Notes: generated by a model not told the origin, from the letters alone. Positions 18,635 to 28,349 are shown, counted from the stretch's first letter. The stretch: DNA of 64,000 nt from Rhodobacterales bacterium RIFCSPHIGHO2_02_FULL_62_130 (GCA_001828855.1 MHZT01000001.1:186001-250000); one strand, 5' to 3'. Translations and numbers: made by a program.

Positions 18635-20354
18635 TCGCCGCCGCGTCGATGGGTTTCAGCGGGGCCGCGCCCTCATCCGCCAGAACAGCATCAAGGCCCT
18701 TTTCCAGCTTGGCACGGATGCGGGCGGCGTCCTTTTCGGTTGGCTTGAAGGACAGCGCGCGGCTCCACTGGAATTCAGCCTCGCGCGTGCGGCCTACCGA
18801 CCAGTAGACATCGCCAAGGTGGTCGGTCACGACGGGATCGACGGGTTCCAGCAAGGATGCCTGCTCCATCGGTTGCAGCGCGTCCTGATAGCGGCCCAGC
18901 CGGAAATAGGCCCAAGCCAGACTGTCGATGATATAGCCAGAGCCGGGTTCGGCGGCGACAGCGCGCTGGATCATTCCCAGCGCCTCATCCAGATTTTCAC
19001 CGCGATCCACAAAGCTGTAGCCCAGATAGTTCAGCACCTGCGGCTGATCCGGCTGCAACTCCAGTGCCTTACGCATGTCCGCCTCAGCGCTGGCAAAATC
19101 GTTTTGCCGTTCGTGGCAGATGCCGCGGGCATAGAACAGCCCCCAGTTGCTGGCGTCGGGGGTCGGGATCATGGCAATGGCGGTGTCGTAAACCTTCAGC
19201 GCCTCGTCGAATTTCTCGGCGCGGCGCAGGCCGTCGGCCAGCGAAATCTGAACCGCGAGGATATGGCCGTGGCTGCGTGTCAGCCCTTGCAGGATTTCAA
19301 GCGAGGCTTCCTGGCGGCCAGCGGCAAAGGTTGCATCGGCGCGGCCAATTTCGGCAACATGGAAAACCGGATCGGTAGGGGGGATCAGGGCATAGGCGGC
19401 TGTCGCCATATCGAACTGGCCCTGCAACTCCAGCAGACCCGCCGTCAGCAGGATCGCTTCGGTGTGATCGGGGCGCAGGTGGGTGGCGGCGCGGGTGTAA
19501 AGCAGGGTAAAGCCGTTCTCGGCCTCACCGTTCAGGGCGGTGGCAAGGCTGAAGAACACCTCTGCCAACCCTTCCGAGGCGGTGCGGGCCACATCGAAGG
19601 GAATCGGCTCGCCAGCGGCGAGGCGGCGTTTCAGGTCGGCGATCTGCGGGTCTTGGCTTGTGCCGAAGGTGCTGTCCAGCAAGGCGATGGCGTCGGCATT
19701 CCGCTCTAGTTGCGACAGGATTTGCACATGGGCGATCACCCCGCGCCGCATCACGGAAAGCGGGCCGTTGGCGCGGCCTGACAGGATGTCGTCGGCACCT
19801 TCGAAATCGCCCGCCGAGGCAAGGGCCAGCGCCTTGTGATAAAGGCCAAACGCCTCGACCCCTTGGGTTTTGGCCAGTCTGTCAAAGCCTGCAAGCGCCT
19901 CGGACATGCGGCCCGCGCCCAATTCGGACCAAGCGATGATCAGTTGATCGACCAGCGCGCCCGCAGTCTGGCCTTGGGCCAAGGCCGTCAGGATGGCGTC
20001 GTAGTTTCCGGCCTTGGCGGCATCGGTGACAAGGGCAAGCGTGGCGGGCTGGCTTTTGCTGCCGGTGGCAATCAGACGACCGCCCGCCTCGGCGGCAAGG
20101 CCGATCTCGCCAATGCTCAGGTTTGCAACCACCGCCCCCGTCAGCAGGGTGGGGTTGGTCGGATCACGCAGCATGGCGCGGGCATACCACGCCGCCGCCG
20201 CCGCATAATCGGATTCAGCCCCCGCCACGATGGCCGCCAGATAGGGGCCGGAATTGCCCTCCTGCGCCAGTGCCGGAGCCACCGGAAGCGACAGGGCAGA
20301 AATCAGAAGCGCGTCTTTCAGACAGGAAAAGGAACGCAAAAACAAAACAGGCAT
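18624..20354 (-). CDS. Exported tetratricopeptide-repeat protein
   Basis: A 576-residue TPR protein with an N-terminal signal peptide ([20 protein letters not shown]). Repeats are visible throughout, with TPR consensus such as [44 protein letters not shown] and [48 protein letters not shown]. Such proteins scaffold protein-protein contacts; relatives are widespread in alphaproteobacteria next to ispE. The precise function is unknown. It ends in [17 protein letters not shown]. Confidence 0.85.
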   Translation of the reverse strand: MPVLFLRSFSCLKDALLISALSLPVAPALAQEGNSGPYLAAIVAGAESDYAAAAAWYARAMLRDPTNPTLLTGAVVANLSIGEIGLAAEAGGRLIATGSKSQPATLALVTDAAKAGNYDAILTALAQGQTAGALVDQLIIAWSELGAGRMSEALAGFDRLAKTQGVEAFGLYHKALALASAGDFEGADDILSGRANGPLSVMRRGVIAHVQILSQLERNADAIALLDSTFGTSQDPQIADLKRRLAAGEPIPFDVARTASEGLAEVFFSLATALNGEAENGFTLLYTRAATHLRPDHTEAILLTAGLLELQGQFDMATAAYALIPPTDPVFHVAEIGRADATFAAGRQEASLEILQGLTRSHGHILAVQISLADGLRRAEKFDEALKVYDTAIAMIPTPDASNWGLFYARGICHERQNDFASAEADMRKALELQPDQPQVLNYLGYSFVDRGENLDEALGMIQRAVAAEPGSGYIIDSLAWAYFRLGRYQDALQPMEQASLLEPVDPVVTDHLGDVYWSVGRTREAEFQWSRALSFKPTEKDAARIRAKLEKGLDAVLADEGAAPLKPIDAAANDN

Positions 20355-20414
20355 GGGGCGGCGGCTCCTCGGGGCTACCTTTCGAAGGTAGTGTGGCTAG
20401 GCCGCATAAGCAAT

Positions 20415-20452
20415 GCGGGCCAGAGCTTTGCACGCTCTGACCCGCTTGTTTT
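20415..20452. terminator. Hairpin between ETF-QO and TPR genes, probable terminator
   Basis: 12-base stem gcgggccagagc / gctctgacccgc (one G:T position) with loop tttgcac, followed on the plus strand by ttgtttt. The genes either side both run on the minus strand, where the T-tract precedes the stem, so orientation does not fit a simple intrinsic terminator; it could still stop or protect the ETF-QO transcript. Confidence 0.5.
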
Positions 20453-20477
20453 GCCTGATATGACAGGAATTGTCAGA

Positions 20478-22130
20478 TCACATGTTGGGGTAGTTCGGCC
20501 CGCCGCCGCCGATGGGCGTGGTCCAAGTGATGTTCTGCGACGGGTCTTTGATGTCGCAGGTCTTGCAATGCACGCAGTTCTGGAAGTTGATCTGGAAGCG
20601 CGGGGCTTTGCCGTCCTCGGCGATCACCTCGTACACGCCTGCGGGGCAGTAGCGCTGCGCGGGTTCGGCGTATTGCGGCAGGTTCACCATGATCGGGATC
20701 GAGGCATCGCGCAGCCGCAGGTGAGCGGGCTGGTTTTCGTCGTGGTTGGTGGCCGAGAAGGCGACGTTGGTCAGACGGTCAAACGACAGCACGCCATCGG
20801 GCTTGGGGTAGTCGATCGGCGCGTAATCCTTGGCAAGGCCGGTGGATTCGGCGTCGTTCTTGCCGTGTTTCAGCGTGCCAAGCACCGTCAGGCCAAAGGT
20901 ATTGGCCCACATATCCGCGCCACCCGCCATCAGCGAGGCGATCAGGCCGAATTTCGACCACATCGGTTTGACGTTGCGGACCTTTTTCAGATCGGCCCCG
21001 ATGGCACCGCCGCGCACGTCCGCTTCATACGCGGACAGCTCGTCGCCCTGGCGGCCTGCCTGAATGGCGGCAAAGGCGGCTTCGGCGGCGGCTTTGCCCG
21101 ACAGCATGGCGTTGTGGTTGCCCTTGATGCGCGGCACGTTCACCAGACCGGCCGAGCAGCCCAGCAGCGCCACACCGGGAGCCACCATCTTGGGGATCGA
21201 CTGCCAGCCGCCTTCGGAAATGGCCCGCGCGCCGTAGGCCACGCGTTTGCCGCCCTTCAACAGTTCGGCCACCATCGGGTGATGCTTGAAGCGCTGGAAT
21301 TCCATGTAGGGGTAAAGGTGCGGGTTCTTGTAGTTCAGATGGACCACAAAGCCCACGTAGACCTGATTGTTCTCAAGGTGATAGATGAACGACCCGCCGC
21401 CTGCGTTGCTGCCCAGCGGCCAGCCCATCGTGTGGGTCACAGTGCCAAGGCGGTGCTTGGCGGGATCAATCTCCCAGATTTCTTTCATGCCAAGGCCGAA
21501 TTTCTGCGGGCAGTGGCCCTTGGAGAGATCGTATTTTGCGATGACTTCTTTGGCGAGGCTGCCGCGCACGCCTTCGGACAGGAACACATATTTGCCCGCC
21601 AGAATCATCCCCGGCTCATAGGACGGACCGGGCGTGCCATCGGGATTGCGGCCAAATTCGCCCGCGACCACGCCGCGCACTTCGCCCGCATCGCCGTAGA
21701 CCAGTTCGGAACAGGCCATACCGGGGAAAATCTCGACGCCCAGTTCTTCGGCCTGTTGCGCCATCCAGCGGCAGACGTTGGCCATCGAGACGATATAGTT
21801 GCCGTGGTTGTTCATCAGGGGCGGCATCGGCCAGTTCGGAATCCGCATTTGCCCTGCCGGTCCAAGGATATAGAAGTTATCCTCTTTCACAGCCGTCTTG
21901 ATCGGGGCGCCCTTGGCCTTCCAGTCGGGGATCAGCGCATCAAGACCCGACGGGTCCAGCACTGCGCCCGACAGGATATGCGCGCCGACTTCCGAGCCTT
22001 TTTCCAGCACGACGACCGACAGGTTCGCATCAAGTTGTTTCAGACGGATCGCGGCAGAAAGACCGGCCGGACCGGCCCCCACGATCACAACGTCATATTC
22101 CATCTGTTCGCGCACGATATCCTGCGGCAT
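20478..22130 (-). CDS. Electron transfer flavoprotein-ubiquinone oxidoreductase
   Basis: A 550-residue membrane-associated flavo-iron-sulfur protein passing electrons from reduced ETF to ubiquinone. Seen: N-terminal FAD motif [16 protein letters not shown] with [20 protein letters not shown]; the middle [11 protein letters not shown] and [29 protein letters not shown]; and C-terminal 4Fe-4S ligands YCPAGVYE and [13 protein letters not shown], then [12 protein letters not shown]. Length is typical. It supports beta-oxidation with the acyl-CoA dehydrogenase at 29877-31574. The gene is divergent from greA over 254 bases. Confidence 0.97.
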   Translation of the reverse strand: MPQDIVREQMEYDVVIVGAGPAGLSAAIRLKQLDANLSVVVLEKGSEVGAHILSGAVLDPSGLDALIPDWKAKGAPIKTAVKEDNFYILGPAGQMRIPNWPMPPLMNNHGNYIVSMANVCRWMAQQAEELGVEIFPGMACSELVYGDAGEVRGVVAGEFGRNPDGTPGPSYEPGMILAGKYVFLSEGVRGSLAKEVIAKYDLSKGHCPQKFGLGMKEIWEIDPAKHRLGTVTHTMGWPLGSNAGGGSFIYHLENNQVYVGFVVHLNYKNPHLYPYMEFQRFKHHPMVAELLKGGKRVAYGARAISEGGWQSIPKMVAPGVALLGCSAGLVNVPRIKGNHNAMLSGKAAAEAAFAAIQAGRQGDELSAYEADVRGGAIGADLKKVRNVKPMWSKFGLIASLMAGGADMWANTFGLTVLGTLKHGKNDAESTGLAKDYAPIDYPKPDGVLSFDRLTNVAFSATNHDENQPAHLRLRDASIPIMVNLPQYAEPAQRYCPAGVYEVIAEDGKAPRFQINFQNCVHCKTCDIKDPSQNITWTTPIGGGGPNYPNM

Positions 22131-22384
22131 GGCTATCCCTTTGGTTCCCGTTTTTGCTTGCCGCGTCTGTGCCTCAAGGCGGGGCAGACGTCAACCTTGA
22201 CGCAACAACCAAAGCAGCCATGGCAGGGCTGGCGCAACATTCTTTCCATTGTGCGACGGCCCCCCGCCTATTCGCGGCATTCCCCCTTGCAATCGGCGGC
22301 CCCGTCGGGTCAGTTGATCGCAGTTGTGGCACAAGGTCATGGTCCATCCCGGTCCGTGGCCTTGTCATTTGCGTGATGAGACAC

Positions 22385-22855
22385 ATGGAAAAGATTCCGA
22401 TGACGCGTGCGGGCTTCACCGCGCTGGACGAAGAACTTAAACTATTGAAATCGGTGGAGCGCCCCGCCGTGATCCGCGCCATTGCCGAGGCGCGTGAGCA
22501 TGGCGATCTGTCGGAAAACGCCGAATATCATGCCGCCCGCGAAAAGCAGAGCTTCATCGAAGGCCGCGTCAAAGAGCTTGAGGCGCTGATTTCGCTGGCC
22601 GAGGTGATTGATCCGACCAAGTTTTCCGGCTCGATCAAATTCGGGGCGACGGTAACTTTGGTGGACGAGGATACCGACAAGGAACTGACCTATCAGATCG
22701 TCGGCGAACCCGAAGCCGATATCGAACACGGGATGCTGAACATCCGTTCGCCCTTGGCGCGTGCGCTGATCGGCAAGGACGAGGGCGACTCGGTCGAGGT
22801 GAAAACCCCCGGCGGCCAGCGCAGCTATGAGGTCGTCAGCGTCCGCTTTATCTGA
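22385..22855 (+). CDS. greA: Transcription elongation factor GreA
   Basis: A 156-residue factor that inserts its coiled coil into the RNA polymerase secondary channel and stimulates transcript cleavage. Seen: [50 protein letters not shown] with the tip acidic residues, and the C-terminal [12 protein letters not shown]...[10 protein letters not shown] and [10 protein letters not shown]. The start at 22385 gives the standard N-terminus; an in-frame ATG lies 9 bases upstream. The 254-base spacer before it contains no gene I can support. Confidence 0.96.
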   Translation: MEKIPMTRAGFTALDEELKLLKSVERPAVIRAIAEAREHGDLSENAEYHAAREKQSFIEGRVKELEALISLAEVIDPTKFSGSIKFGATVTLVDEDTDKELTYQIVGEPEADIEHGMLNIRSPLARALIGKDEGDSVEVKTPGGQRSYEVVSVRFI

Positions 22856-22881
22856 ACCTGTCTGCCTATTTGGGCGCACCC

Positions 22882-23898
22882 ATGACCGAACCCGACGACA
22901 AGCCGATTGATCTGGGCATCTATGCCCGCAGCGATGGCCAGACCGGCTTGACCGTGACCGAATGGGTCGCGGCAGGGCTAAGTGTGGTCTGGACCATTGC
23001 CGTCGTGGCCTATGTCTGGACGGGGTCTGGCGAAACCGGTTCGCTGGGGATGGTTCTGACACTGTTGATCGTGTTTCTGCCGTTGGCGTTGATCTGGGCT
23101 GTGGTGACAACGCTGCGGTCGGTGCGGGTGCTGCGCGGTGAGGCGGCACGGTTGCAGGCCACGGTGGATGCGATGCGGAACGCCTATGTCGCCAGTCAGC
23201 AGACGGCGGCGGCCTCGGTGCGGCCTTCGGTCGAGCGTAAGCTGGATGAACTGGCGGCCTCGGCACGGCAGACCGAAACCGCGCTGGCGACGTTTACATC
23301 GCGGCGGGACACGGGGCTGACGGTGGCATCTGCGGATCGCAAGGCGGCGCTGGCAGTGCCGCGCGCGGTTGCGGGTGAAGAACAGCCGGGGCTGGCGCTT
23401 GGCACCCCTGCAGAGGATTTGCGCGCGCCCCTGTCGGTGGCCGATTTCATCCGCGCGTTGCAGTTTCCCGAAAGTTCCGACGACAAGGAAGGTTTCCGCG
23501 CACTGCGGCTTGCGCTGGAAGACCGCACTGTGGCCAAGCTGATCCGCGCCGCGCAGGATGTGCTGACGCTGCTGTCCCAAGAGGGCATCTATATGGATGA
23601 CCTGAAACCCGATCGCACGCGGCCAGAGCTGTGGCGCAAGTTTGCGACGGGGGAACGGGGCCGGTCGATTGCGGCTTTGGGCGGGGTGCGGGACCGGTCG
23701 TCGCTGGCGCTGACGGCGGGACGGATGCGCGAGGATCCGGTGTTCCGCGATGCGGGCCACCATTTCCTGCGCACCTTTGACCGCACCTTTGCCGCGTTTG
23801 AAGCCCAAGCCAGTGATGCCGATCTGGCCGACCTGTCGGAAACCCGCACGGCGCGGGCCTTCATGCTGCTGGGGCGGGTGACGGGAACGTTTGACTAG
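22882..23898 (+). CDS. Conserved membrane protein of unknown function
   Basis: A 338-residue protein. After a short cytosolic N-terminus (MTEPDDKPIDLGIYARSDGQ) come two hydrophobic segments (about 28-50 and 57-80), then a charged helical, probably coiled-coil stretch (ARLQATVDAMRNAY...VERKLDELAASARQTETALATF), and a soluble C-terminal domain (from LSVADFIRALQFPESSDDKEGFRAL) rich in Arg/Asp. I do not recognise a catalytic motif. It follows greA by 26 bases and ends 4 bases into the convergent GNAT gene. Likely a lineage-conserved inner-membrane protein. Confidence 0.75.
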   Translation: MTEPDDKPIDLGIYARSDGQTGLTVTEWVAAGLSVVWTIAVVAYVWTGSGETGSLGMVLTLLIVFLPLALIWAVVTTLRSVRVLRGEAARLQATVDAMRNAYVASQQTAAASVRPSVERKLDELAASARQTETALATFTSRRDTGLTVASADRKAALAVPRAVAGEEQPGLALGTPAEDLRAPLSVADFIRALQFPESSDDKEGFRALRLALEDRTVAKLIRAAQDVLTLLSQEGIYMDDLKPDRTRPELWRKFATGERGRSIAALGGVRDRSSLALTAGRMREDPVFRDAGHHFLRTFDRTFAAFEAQASDADLADLSETRTARAFMLLGRVTGTFD

Positions 23899-24473
23899 AC
23901 GTCCCTGACCATCGTGGTGGCGGCGGCAAAGCCGAACACATGGCGCAAGGGGCCGATGCTGGCGGTCTTTTCCGTTCTGAAGCCAAGGCGGGCATACAGG
24001 GCCTTGGCGCGCCAGTTGGTGTCAACTACGTCCAATCGAAGCGCCGGATAGCCCCGCGCGCGGGCCAGATCGCAGGCGGCGTCAATCAGCGCGGTGCCGA
24101 TGCCGTGGCTGCGATGGGCGCGGTCTACCGCGATGCCGTCAATCAGAAAGCGGGTGTTATCAACCTCGTGCGACAGCGCCCAGAGCAGGGGCATCCGCCA
24201 CGCCACGCCCGCCGCCCCGTAAACCGCGCGCATGTCGGCGGGGGTGCCATCGGCAAAGCTGCCCTGCGGGGTCTTGAAGCCGATCATGCCGACAAGCTGG
24301 CCGTTGTGCAGCGCGGCTATGGCGTGATCGGTCTGGATGATGCGGACCAGATAGCGCAGCGCGCGGGCGTCCGGCCCCATCACGCGGCCCAGTTTGCCAC
24401 CGAAGGCCTGCCAGTAAAGCTGTGCTGCGGCACCCACCTGATCGGGGGGGATGCCGTGCTGCAGGTGGATCAT
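23895..24473 (-). CDS. GNAT-family N-acetyltransferase
   Basis: A 192-residue acetyl-CoA-dependent acetyltransferase. The acetyl-CoA motif is visible as IDGIAVDRAHRSHGIGTALIDAACDLARARGY, followed by LRLDVVDTNWRAKALYARLGF, the usual beta5/helix4 region. Substrate unknown. The start overlaps the stop of the upstream unknown gene by 4 bases (ATGA-type coupling), making it the last gene of the mobA-mobB unit. Confidence 0.85.
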   Translation of the reverse strand: MIHLQHGIPPDQVGAAAQLYWQAFGGKLGRVMGPDARALRYLVRIIQTDHAIAALHNGQLVGMIGFKTPQGSFADGTPADMRAVYGAAGVAWRMPLLWALSHEVDNTRFLIDGIAVDRAHRSHGIGTALIDAACDLARARGYPALRLDVVDTNWRAKALYARLGFRTEKTASIGPLRHVFGFAAATTMVRDV

Positions 24474-25294
24474 GCCAGCGCCGCCAGCAGGGCTGCGGCA
24501 TTGCCCGCGCCATAGATCCAGCCTTCCTCGCGCGCGATGGCGGGGGTTTGCAGCAGGGGCGCGGCGCGAAAGATCGCGCGGGACAGCAGGCGGACCTGTG
24601 CCTCGTCCTTGATCGGGGCGGGGTCGGCGGTGACGGCGGCGGACAGGATCGAGGGGTAAACCTCGGCCACTGTGATGCGTTTTGTGGGCGGTTCAAACGG
24701 CCATATGGCGGTATCGGCGCGCTGCGACAGGCGGTGGATCAGGGGTTGGCCCATCAGGCCCTGACTGCCCGCCGCACCCGTGGTGTAAAGCTTCCACACG
24801 GGTTGCGCGCGCGGGATCAGGGTTTCGACGTGGCGGCGTTCGGGCAGGCCGATTGCGGTGTAATCGGCGGTCTTGGTGGCGGGCAGGTCGGGCAGATCAA
24901 GGGTGGCGGGGCGGCCCCAGAACGGGCCTCCCGTGGCGCGGTTCATCGCGGCGGCCACGTCAAAGCGGTTGTTCCTGTTGTCGGGCGCGTCGGTGATGTG
25001 ATCGGCCAGCCAGCGCCAGACCGCCTGCGCGCGGGGTTCCCCCGTCAGCCGCGCGGCAAAGCCTACGGGGTAGGCCATCGGGAAATCGAAGCCCAGAAAC
25101 ACGCGGTCCTGTCCGGTCAGCAGGATGGAAAGCGCGGCCTCGGCCAATGCGCGGCTGCGGTGGTAGGTGGTGGTGGTGCCGCTGGCATCGGTGACGCCGA
25201 TCCAGATCGCATCAGGCGAAGGCCGCGCGGGCGATCGGGTGCCAGACGCCGACCAGTCCGCGATGATCACGCGGTCAAAGTGGGGCAAGACCAA
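24470..25294 (-). CDS. Conserved protein of unknown function in the mobAB operon
   Basis: A protein of about 274 residues. Its start is probably a TTG at 25294, or another rare codon nearby, overlapping the mobB 3' end by 20 bases. It begins LPHFDRVIIADWSASG, an Asp-x-Ser/Trp pattern reminiscent of RNase H-like or DUF429 proteins, and contains FLGFDFPMAYP and TVAEVYPSIL, which also fit that idea. I cannot name it. Its coupling between mobB and the GNAT gene suggests a link to molybdenum-cofactor use, but this is context only. Confidence 0.7.
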   Translation of the reverse strand: MVLPHFDRVIIADWSASGTRSPARPSPDAIWIGVTDASGTTTTYHRSRALAEAALSILLTGQDRVFLGFDFPMAYPVGFAARLTGEPRAQAVWRWLADHITDAPDNRNNRFDVAAAMNRATGGPFWGRPATLDLPDLPATKTADYTAIGLPERRHVETLIPRAQPVWKLYTTGAAGSQGLMGQPLIHRLSQRADTAIWPFEPPTKRITVAEVYPSILSAAVTADPAPIKDEAQVRLLSRAIFRAAPLLQTPAIAREEGWIYGAGNAAALLAALA

Positions 25295-25775
25295 CCTCGG
25301 CCAGAATGAAATCGGCCACTTGGGCGGTGTTGTTCAGGTCCAGCACCGGCACGGGCAGCGCGCCCAGATCGGCATCTGTCGCCACGGCGCGCACAAGCGG
25401 ATCGTCGGGCTGGATCATGGAATGGCCGGTTTCCAGCCGGAACACCTCGACCTTGGGGTGCGCGTCGCGTTTGTAGCCTTCGACCAGTACCAGATCGACA
25501 GGGGCCATGCGGGCAAGGATTGCGGGCAGCTCTGGCTCTGGCCCGCGATGTTCGCGCATCAGCGCAAAGCGGTGGGCCGAGGCCAGCACCACCTCGGAGG
25601 CACCCGCGGCACGGTGGCGAAAGCTGTCTTTGCCGGGGTGGTCCAGATCGACATCGTGATGGACGTGCTTGACGGTGGACACCGTAAAGCCGCGCGCGGT
25701 GATCTCGGCCACCAGACGCTCCATCAGGCTGGTTTTGCCGGAATTTTTCCAGCCGATCACACCGTAGATGTTCAT
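25275..25775 (-). CDS. mobB: Molybdopterin-guanine dinucleotide biosynthesis adaptor MobB
   Basis: A 166-residue P-loop protein beginning MNIYGVIGWKNSGKTSLMERL (Walker A). Seen: VSTVKHVHHDVDLDHPGKDSFRHRAAGA, the family's His/Asp-rich signature, and LVLVEGYKRD (Walker B-like). MobB binds GTP and helps MobA attach GMP to molybdopterin. The ATG at 25775 overlaps the mobA stop (ATGA, 25772-25775). The long N-terminal extension of the frame is not coding. Confidence 0.93.
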   Translation of the reverse strand: MNIYGVIGWKNSGKTSLMERLVAEITARGFTVSTVKHVHHDVDLDHPGKDSFRHRAAGASEVVLASAHRFALMREHRGPEPELPAILARMAPVDLVLVEGYKRDAHPKVEVFRLETGHSMIQPDDPLVRAVATDADLGALPVPVLDLNNTAQVADFILAEVGLAPL

Positions 25776-26356
25776 GCAGACCTCAGCAGGGTTTCGGCGC
25801 GGGACAAATCCTCGGGCGTGTTCAGGTTTTGAAAGGCGGTCTCGTCGGGGAAGGGCGCGCGGGCGGCGTGGTGGGCTTCGGTAAAGGCCAGCACACGGGG
25901 ATTGGCACCCGATGCCAGAAAGGCCGCAAGCGCGGCTTCCAGCGCAACCGGCCAGAGGCCAAAGGTGGGGTGATCCTTGGCGGAACGGGCGATGGCCAGC
26001 CCTTCGGGGGCGGTCTCGGCGGCCATGCACAGGCGGGGGGTCAGGTCACCGGGCAGAAAGGGGCTGTCCACGGCGGCTGTCACAACGGCGGTTGCCCCCA
26101 ATGGGGCGGCCCAACGCAGGGCGGCCAGCACGCCCGACAAGGGGCCAAGCGGGGTTTCATCGTGCAGCACCGGCAGGCCAAGCCTGAACCGCGCCGGATT
26201 GCCATTGGCCGAGATTGCCAGCCGTTCGACCTGTGGCTCCAGCCGCGCCACCACATGCGATAGCAGCGACTGCCCCGCCAGCGGCAGCAGCGCCTTGTCG
26301 GCCCCGCCCATCCGCCGACCTTCGCCGCCCGCAAGGATCACTCCGAATATCCGCAC
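25772..26356 (-). CDS. mobA: Molybdenum cofactor guanylyltransferase MobA
   Basis: A 194-residue nucleotidyltransferase making the bis-MGD cofactor for DMSO-reductase-type enzymes. The protein starts at a GTG (26356) with the ribosome site gaagagg seven bases upstream and reads VRIFGVILAGGEGRRMGGADKALLPL, the nucleotide-binding signature. Also seen: DETPLGPLSGVLAAL, AVDSPFLP (metal Asp) and the C-terminal NLNTPEDL. The GTG start may keep expression low. It is divergent from azlC across 78 bases. Confidence 0.92.
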   Translation of the reverse strand: MRIFGVILAGGEGRRMGGADKALLPLAGQSLLSHVVARLEPQVERLAISANGNPARFRLGLPVLHDETPLGPLSGVLAALRWAAPLGATAVVTAAVDSPFLPGDLTPRLCMAAETAPEGLAIARSAKDHPTFGLWPVALEAALAAFLASGANPRVLAFTEAHHAARAPFPDETAFQNLNTPEDLSRAETLLRSA

Positions 26357-26434
26357 CGAATGCCTCTTCAATTCCGCTGGATGAAGGCCTAAGCCGTTCC
26401 GCATCCGGCGTAAAGCCGCCCCAAGTTGGAAGCG

Positions 26435-27148
26435 ATGATGCACCCGACAGGCCGATCCTTTCTGCGTGGCGTCACGGATGCCGCTCCGTTTCTGATTGTC
26501 ATCGTTCCCTTTGCGATGCTGTTTGGCGTGCTGGCCGCCGAGGCAGATCTGGATCTGTTTGAAATCGTTGCCTTTTCCGTGACGGTTTTTGCGGGGGCGT
26601 CGCAGTTTGCAGCCCTTGCCCTGTTGCAGGAGAACGCGCCGGTTCTGGTGATTCTGGCCACGGCGCTGGCGGTGAACCTGCGGATGATGATGTATTCGGT
26701 GGCACTGGCCCCGCATTTTGGTGCGGCCCCTGTGGGGGTGCGGGCGGTGATGGCCTATTTCCTGATCGACCAGAGTTTCGCGTTGTCCCTGGCCGAGTTT
26801 GACAAGCGCCCCGCCCTGAGCATGGCGGAAAAGCTGGCGTATTTCTTTGGCGTGGTGGCACCGATCGTGCCGATGTGGATGGCATCGACCGTGGCGGGGG
26901 CGGTGATGGGGCAGGCTATACCGCCCGAATTCGCGCTGGATTTTGCGGTGCCGATCACCTTTCTGGCGATGACCGCGCCGATGATCCGCACGGCGGCGCA
27001 TGGGGTGGCCGGCGTGGTTTCTGTGGGGTTGGTGCTGGCTTTGGGCTGGATGCCCTATGGCACGGGGCTGCTGGTGGCGGCAGCGGTGGGCATGGCCAGC
27101 GGTGCGCTGGTCGAGGTTTGGACCGGCAGGCGGAGGGCCGCAGCATGA
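26435..27148 (+). CDS. azlC: AzlC-family branched-chain amino acid exporter, large subunit
   Basis: A 237-residue membrane protein. Seen: RGVTDAAPFLIVIVPFAMLFGVLA, VFAGASQFAALALL and AVNLRMMMYSVAL, which are hallmark AzlC segments, with about five to six hydrophobic helices. AzlC and AzlD together export branched-chain amino acids and analogues. The start at 26435 follows ttggaag. The stop overlaps the azlD start by 4 bases (ATGA, 27145-27148). Confidence 0.93.
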   Translation: MMHPTGRSFLRGVTDAAPFLIVIVPFAMLFGVLAAEADLDLFEIVAFSVTVFAGASQFAALALLQENAPVLVILATALAVNLRMMMYSVALAPHFGAAPVGVRAVMAYFLIDQSFALSLAEFDKRPALSMAEKLAYFFGVVAPIVPMWMASTVAGAVMGQAIPPEFALDFAVPITFLAMTAPMIRTAAHGVAGVVSVGLVLALGWMPYGTGLLVAAAVGMASGALVEVWTGRRRAAA

Positions 27149-27474
27149 TCGACCGTGCGGATCTGTGGATCGTGATGGTGCTGCTGGGGCTTGGCACCTA
27201 TGTGATCCGGTTCAGCTTTCTGGGGCTGTTGGGCAATCGGCCGCTGCCTGAATGGCTGGTGCGGTCCTTGCGCTATACGGCGGTGGCGGTGATGCCCGCG
27301 CTGGTGGCCCCTGCGGTGCTGTGGCCAGCGGCCACGGGCGGGCAGATGGACCCGGCGCGGTTGGCGGCGGCGGGGGCGACGGTGCTGGTGGGCTATGTCA
27401 CGCGCAGCATGATGGCCGCCATTTTCGCGGGCGGTGTGGTGCTATACGGGCTTTTGTGGGCTTTGGGCGGATAG
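27145..27474 (+). CDS. azlD: AzlD-family exporter, small subunit
   Basis: A 109-residue protein with four hydrophobic stretches, beginning MIDRADLWIVMVLLGLGTYVIRFSFL. The TYVIRFSFL, LPEWLVRSLRYTAVAVMPALVAP and C-terminal hydrophobic tail are typical of AzlD, partner of AzlC. Translationally coupled to azlC by an ATGA overlap. A short hairpin (gccgacc/ggtcggc, 27475-27493) follows its stop. Confidence 0.92.
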   Translation: MIDRADLWIVMVLLGLGTYVIRFSFLGLLGNRPLPEWLVRSLRYTAVAVMPALVAPAVLWPAATGGQMDPARLAAAGATVLVGYVTRSMMAAIFAGGVVLYGLLWALGG

Positions 27475-27480
27475 GCCGAC

Positions 27481-28095
27481 CTATTCGGTCGGCACTTCCG
27501 TTTCCTGCACGATCAACACGCCGTGGTTATCGTCGGCGTCGTCATCGGTGATCATCCGCGTCTTGACGCCCGGAAGCTTGCCAAACGCTGCAGCAAGCTT
27601 GTTCGGGAACCATGTGGCCGGAATGGTTTCAAAGCCGGGAACCCCGCGCAGGATCGAGGTGATCGAATTGCTGCATTGTGCCTTTGGCACCGCGCCATAG
27701 GCTTTGGCGCGCTGCATCACCAGTTCGGCCACCTCGGGCGAGACAAGAATCGTTTGCTCTTGGACGCGGTAGGTTTCGCGGGCGTGGTAGTCGATATAGA
27801 AATTCACCATCTTGGGCGTGATGCCATAGTGGACGTCGTTGCGTTCCGGCAGGCGCGGGTGGTGCCAGCTACCAGCCGGATCGAACATCACCTGTTCGGA
27901 CGCGTTGATCAGCAGGCCCGAATGGGCGCCTGCGTTGTCACGGTTGCCGATGACGGTGAACAGGGTGATCGAACGCGGGGCTTCGGAGACGAAATGCGCG
28001 GCGGCAACGGCATCATCCGGCGCCCAGACAGGCTCGGCTGTGCCGCAAGCCGCAAGGGCCGTCAGCGCGGCGAAGGCAAGTGTCTTGAGATTCAT
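27481..28095 (-). CDS. Lipoprotein of unknown function
   Basis: A 204-residue protein starting MNLKTLAFAALTALAAC, a lipoprotein signal with Cys17 as the acylated residue. The mature part includes RSITLFTVIGNRDNAGAHSGLLI, FDPAGSWHHPRLPERNDVHYGI and KAQCSNSITSILRGVPGFE. The HSGLLI and later Cys/Asn pattern recalls NlpC/P60-like or LRAT-type proteins. That likeness is faint and I would not name it. The 3' end is convergent with azlD at 6 bases. Confidence 0.75.
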   Translation of the reverse strand: MNLKTLAFAALTALAACGTAEPVWAPDDAVAAAHFVSEAPRSITLFTVIGNRDNAGAHSGLLINASEQVMFDPAGSWHHPRLPERNDVHYGITPKMVNFYIDYHARETYRVQEQTILVSPEVAELVMQRAKAYGAVPKAQCSNSITSILRGVPGFETIPATWFPNKLAAAFGKLPGVKTRMITDDDADDNHGVLIVQETEVPTE

Positions 28096-28131
28096 GTCCA
28101 CAATCCGCCGCGTTTTGGCCAAACCCTTGGG

Positions 28132-28266
28132 TCAGGCGTTGGCAAGAGCCATGAAAATCAGCACGGCGACCGAGATGATGGCGCCCCAGGTGCTAAGACG
28201 GACAAAACCCGCAAAGGTCTTTTCCTGCGTGCGGATGTCCATGCTGCCCTGCTTGTGTTCGGCCAT
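28132..28266 (-). CDS. aa3-type cytochrome c oxidase subunit IV
   Basis: A 44-residue peptide, too short for most ORF tracks: MAEHKQGSMDIRTQEKTF then a single transmembrane helix within GAIISVAVLIFMALANA. This is the size and pattern of subunit IV of the Paracoccus/Rhodobacter aa3 oxidase (single helix, short N-terminal amphipathic part, MDIRxQExTFxGF motif). It is encoded away from the catalytic subunits, as usual in this group. Its role in the complex is not essential in studied cases. Confidence 0.85.
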   Translation of the reverse strand: MAEHKQGSMDIRTQEKTFAGFVRLSTWGAIISVAVLIFMALANA

Positions 28267-28349
28267 AGCTGTCGTTCCTTATCTTAAAGCGATGTCTTGC
28301 CCTTACCCGATTCACAAAGGGCTGTCACGGGGGCAGAAGGGCAATTGCC

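Noticed and set aside
19836-22376. Open frame of 846 codons on the plus strand over the TPR and ETF-QO genes
   Set aside because: It is the complement of two recognised genes and has no recognisable domain.
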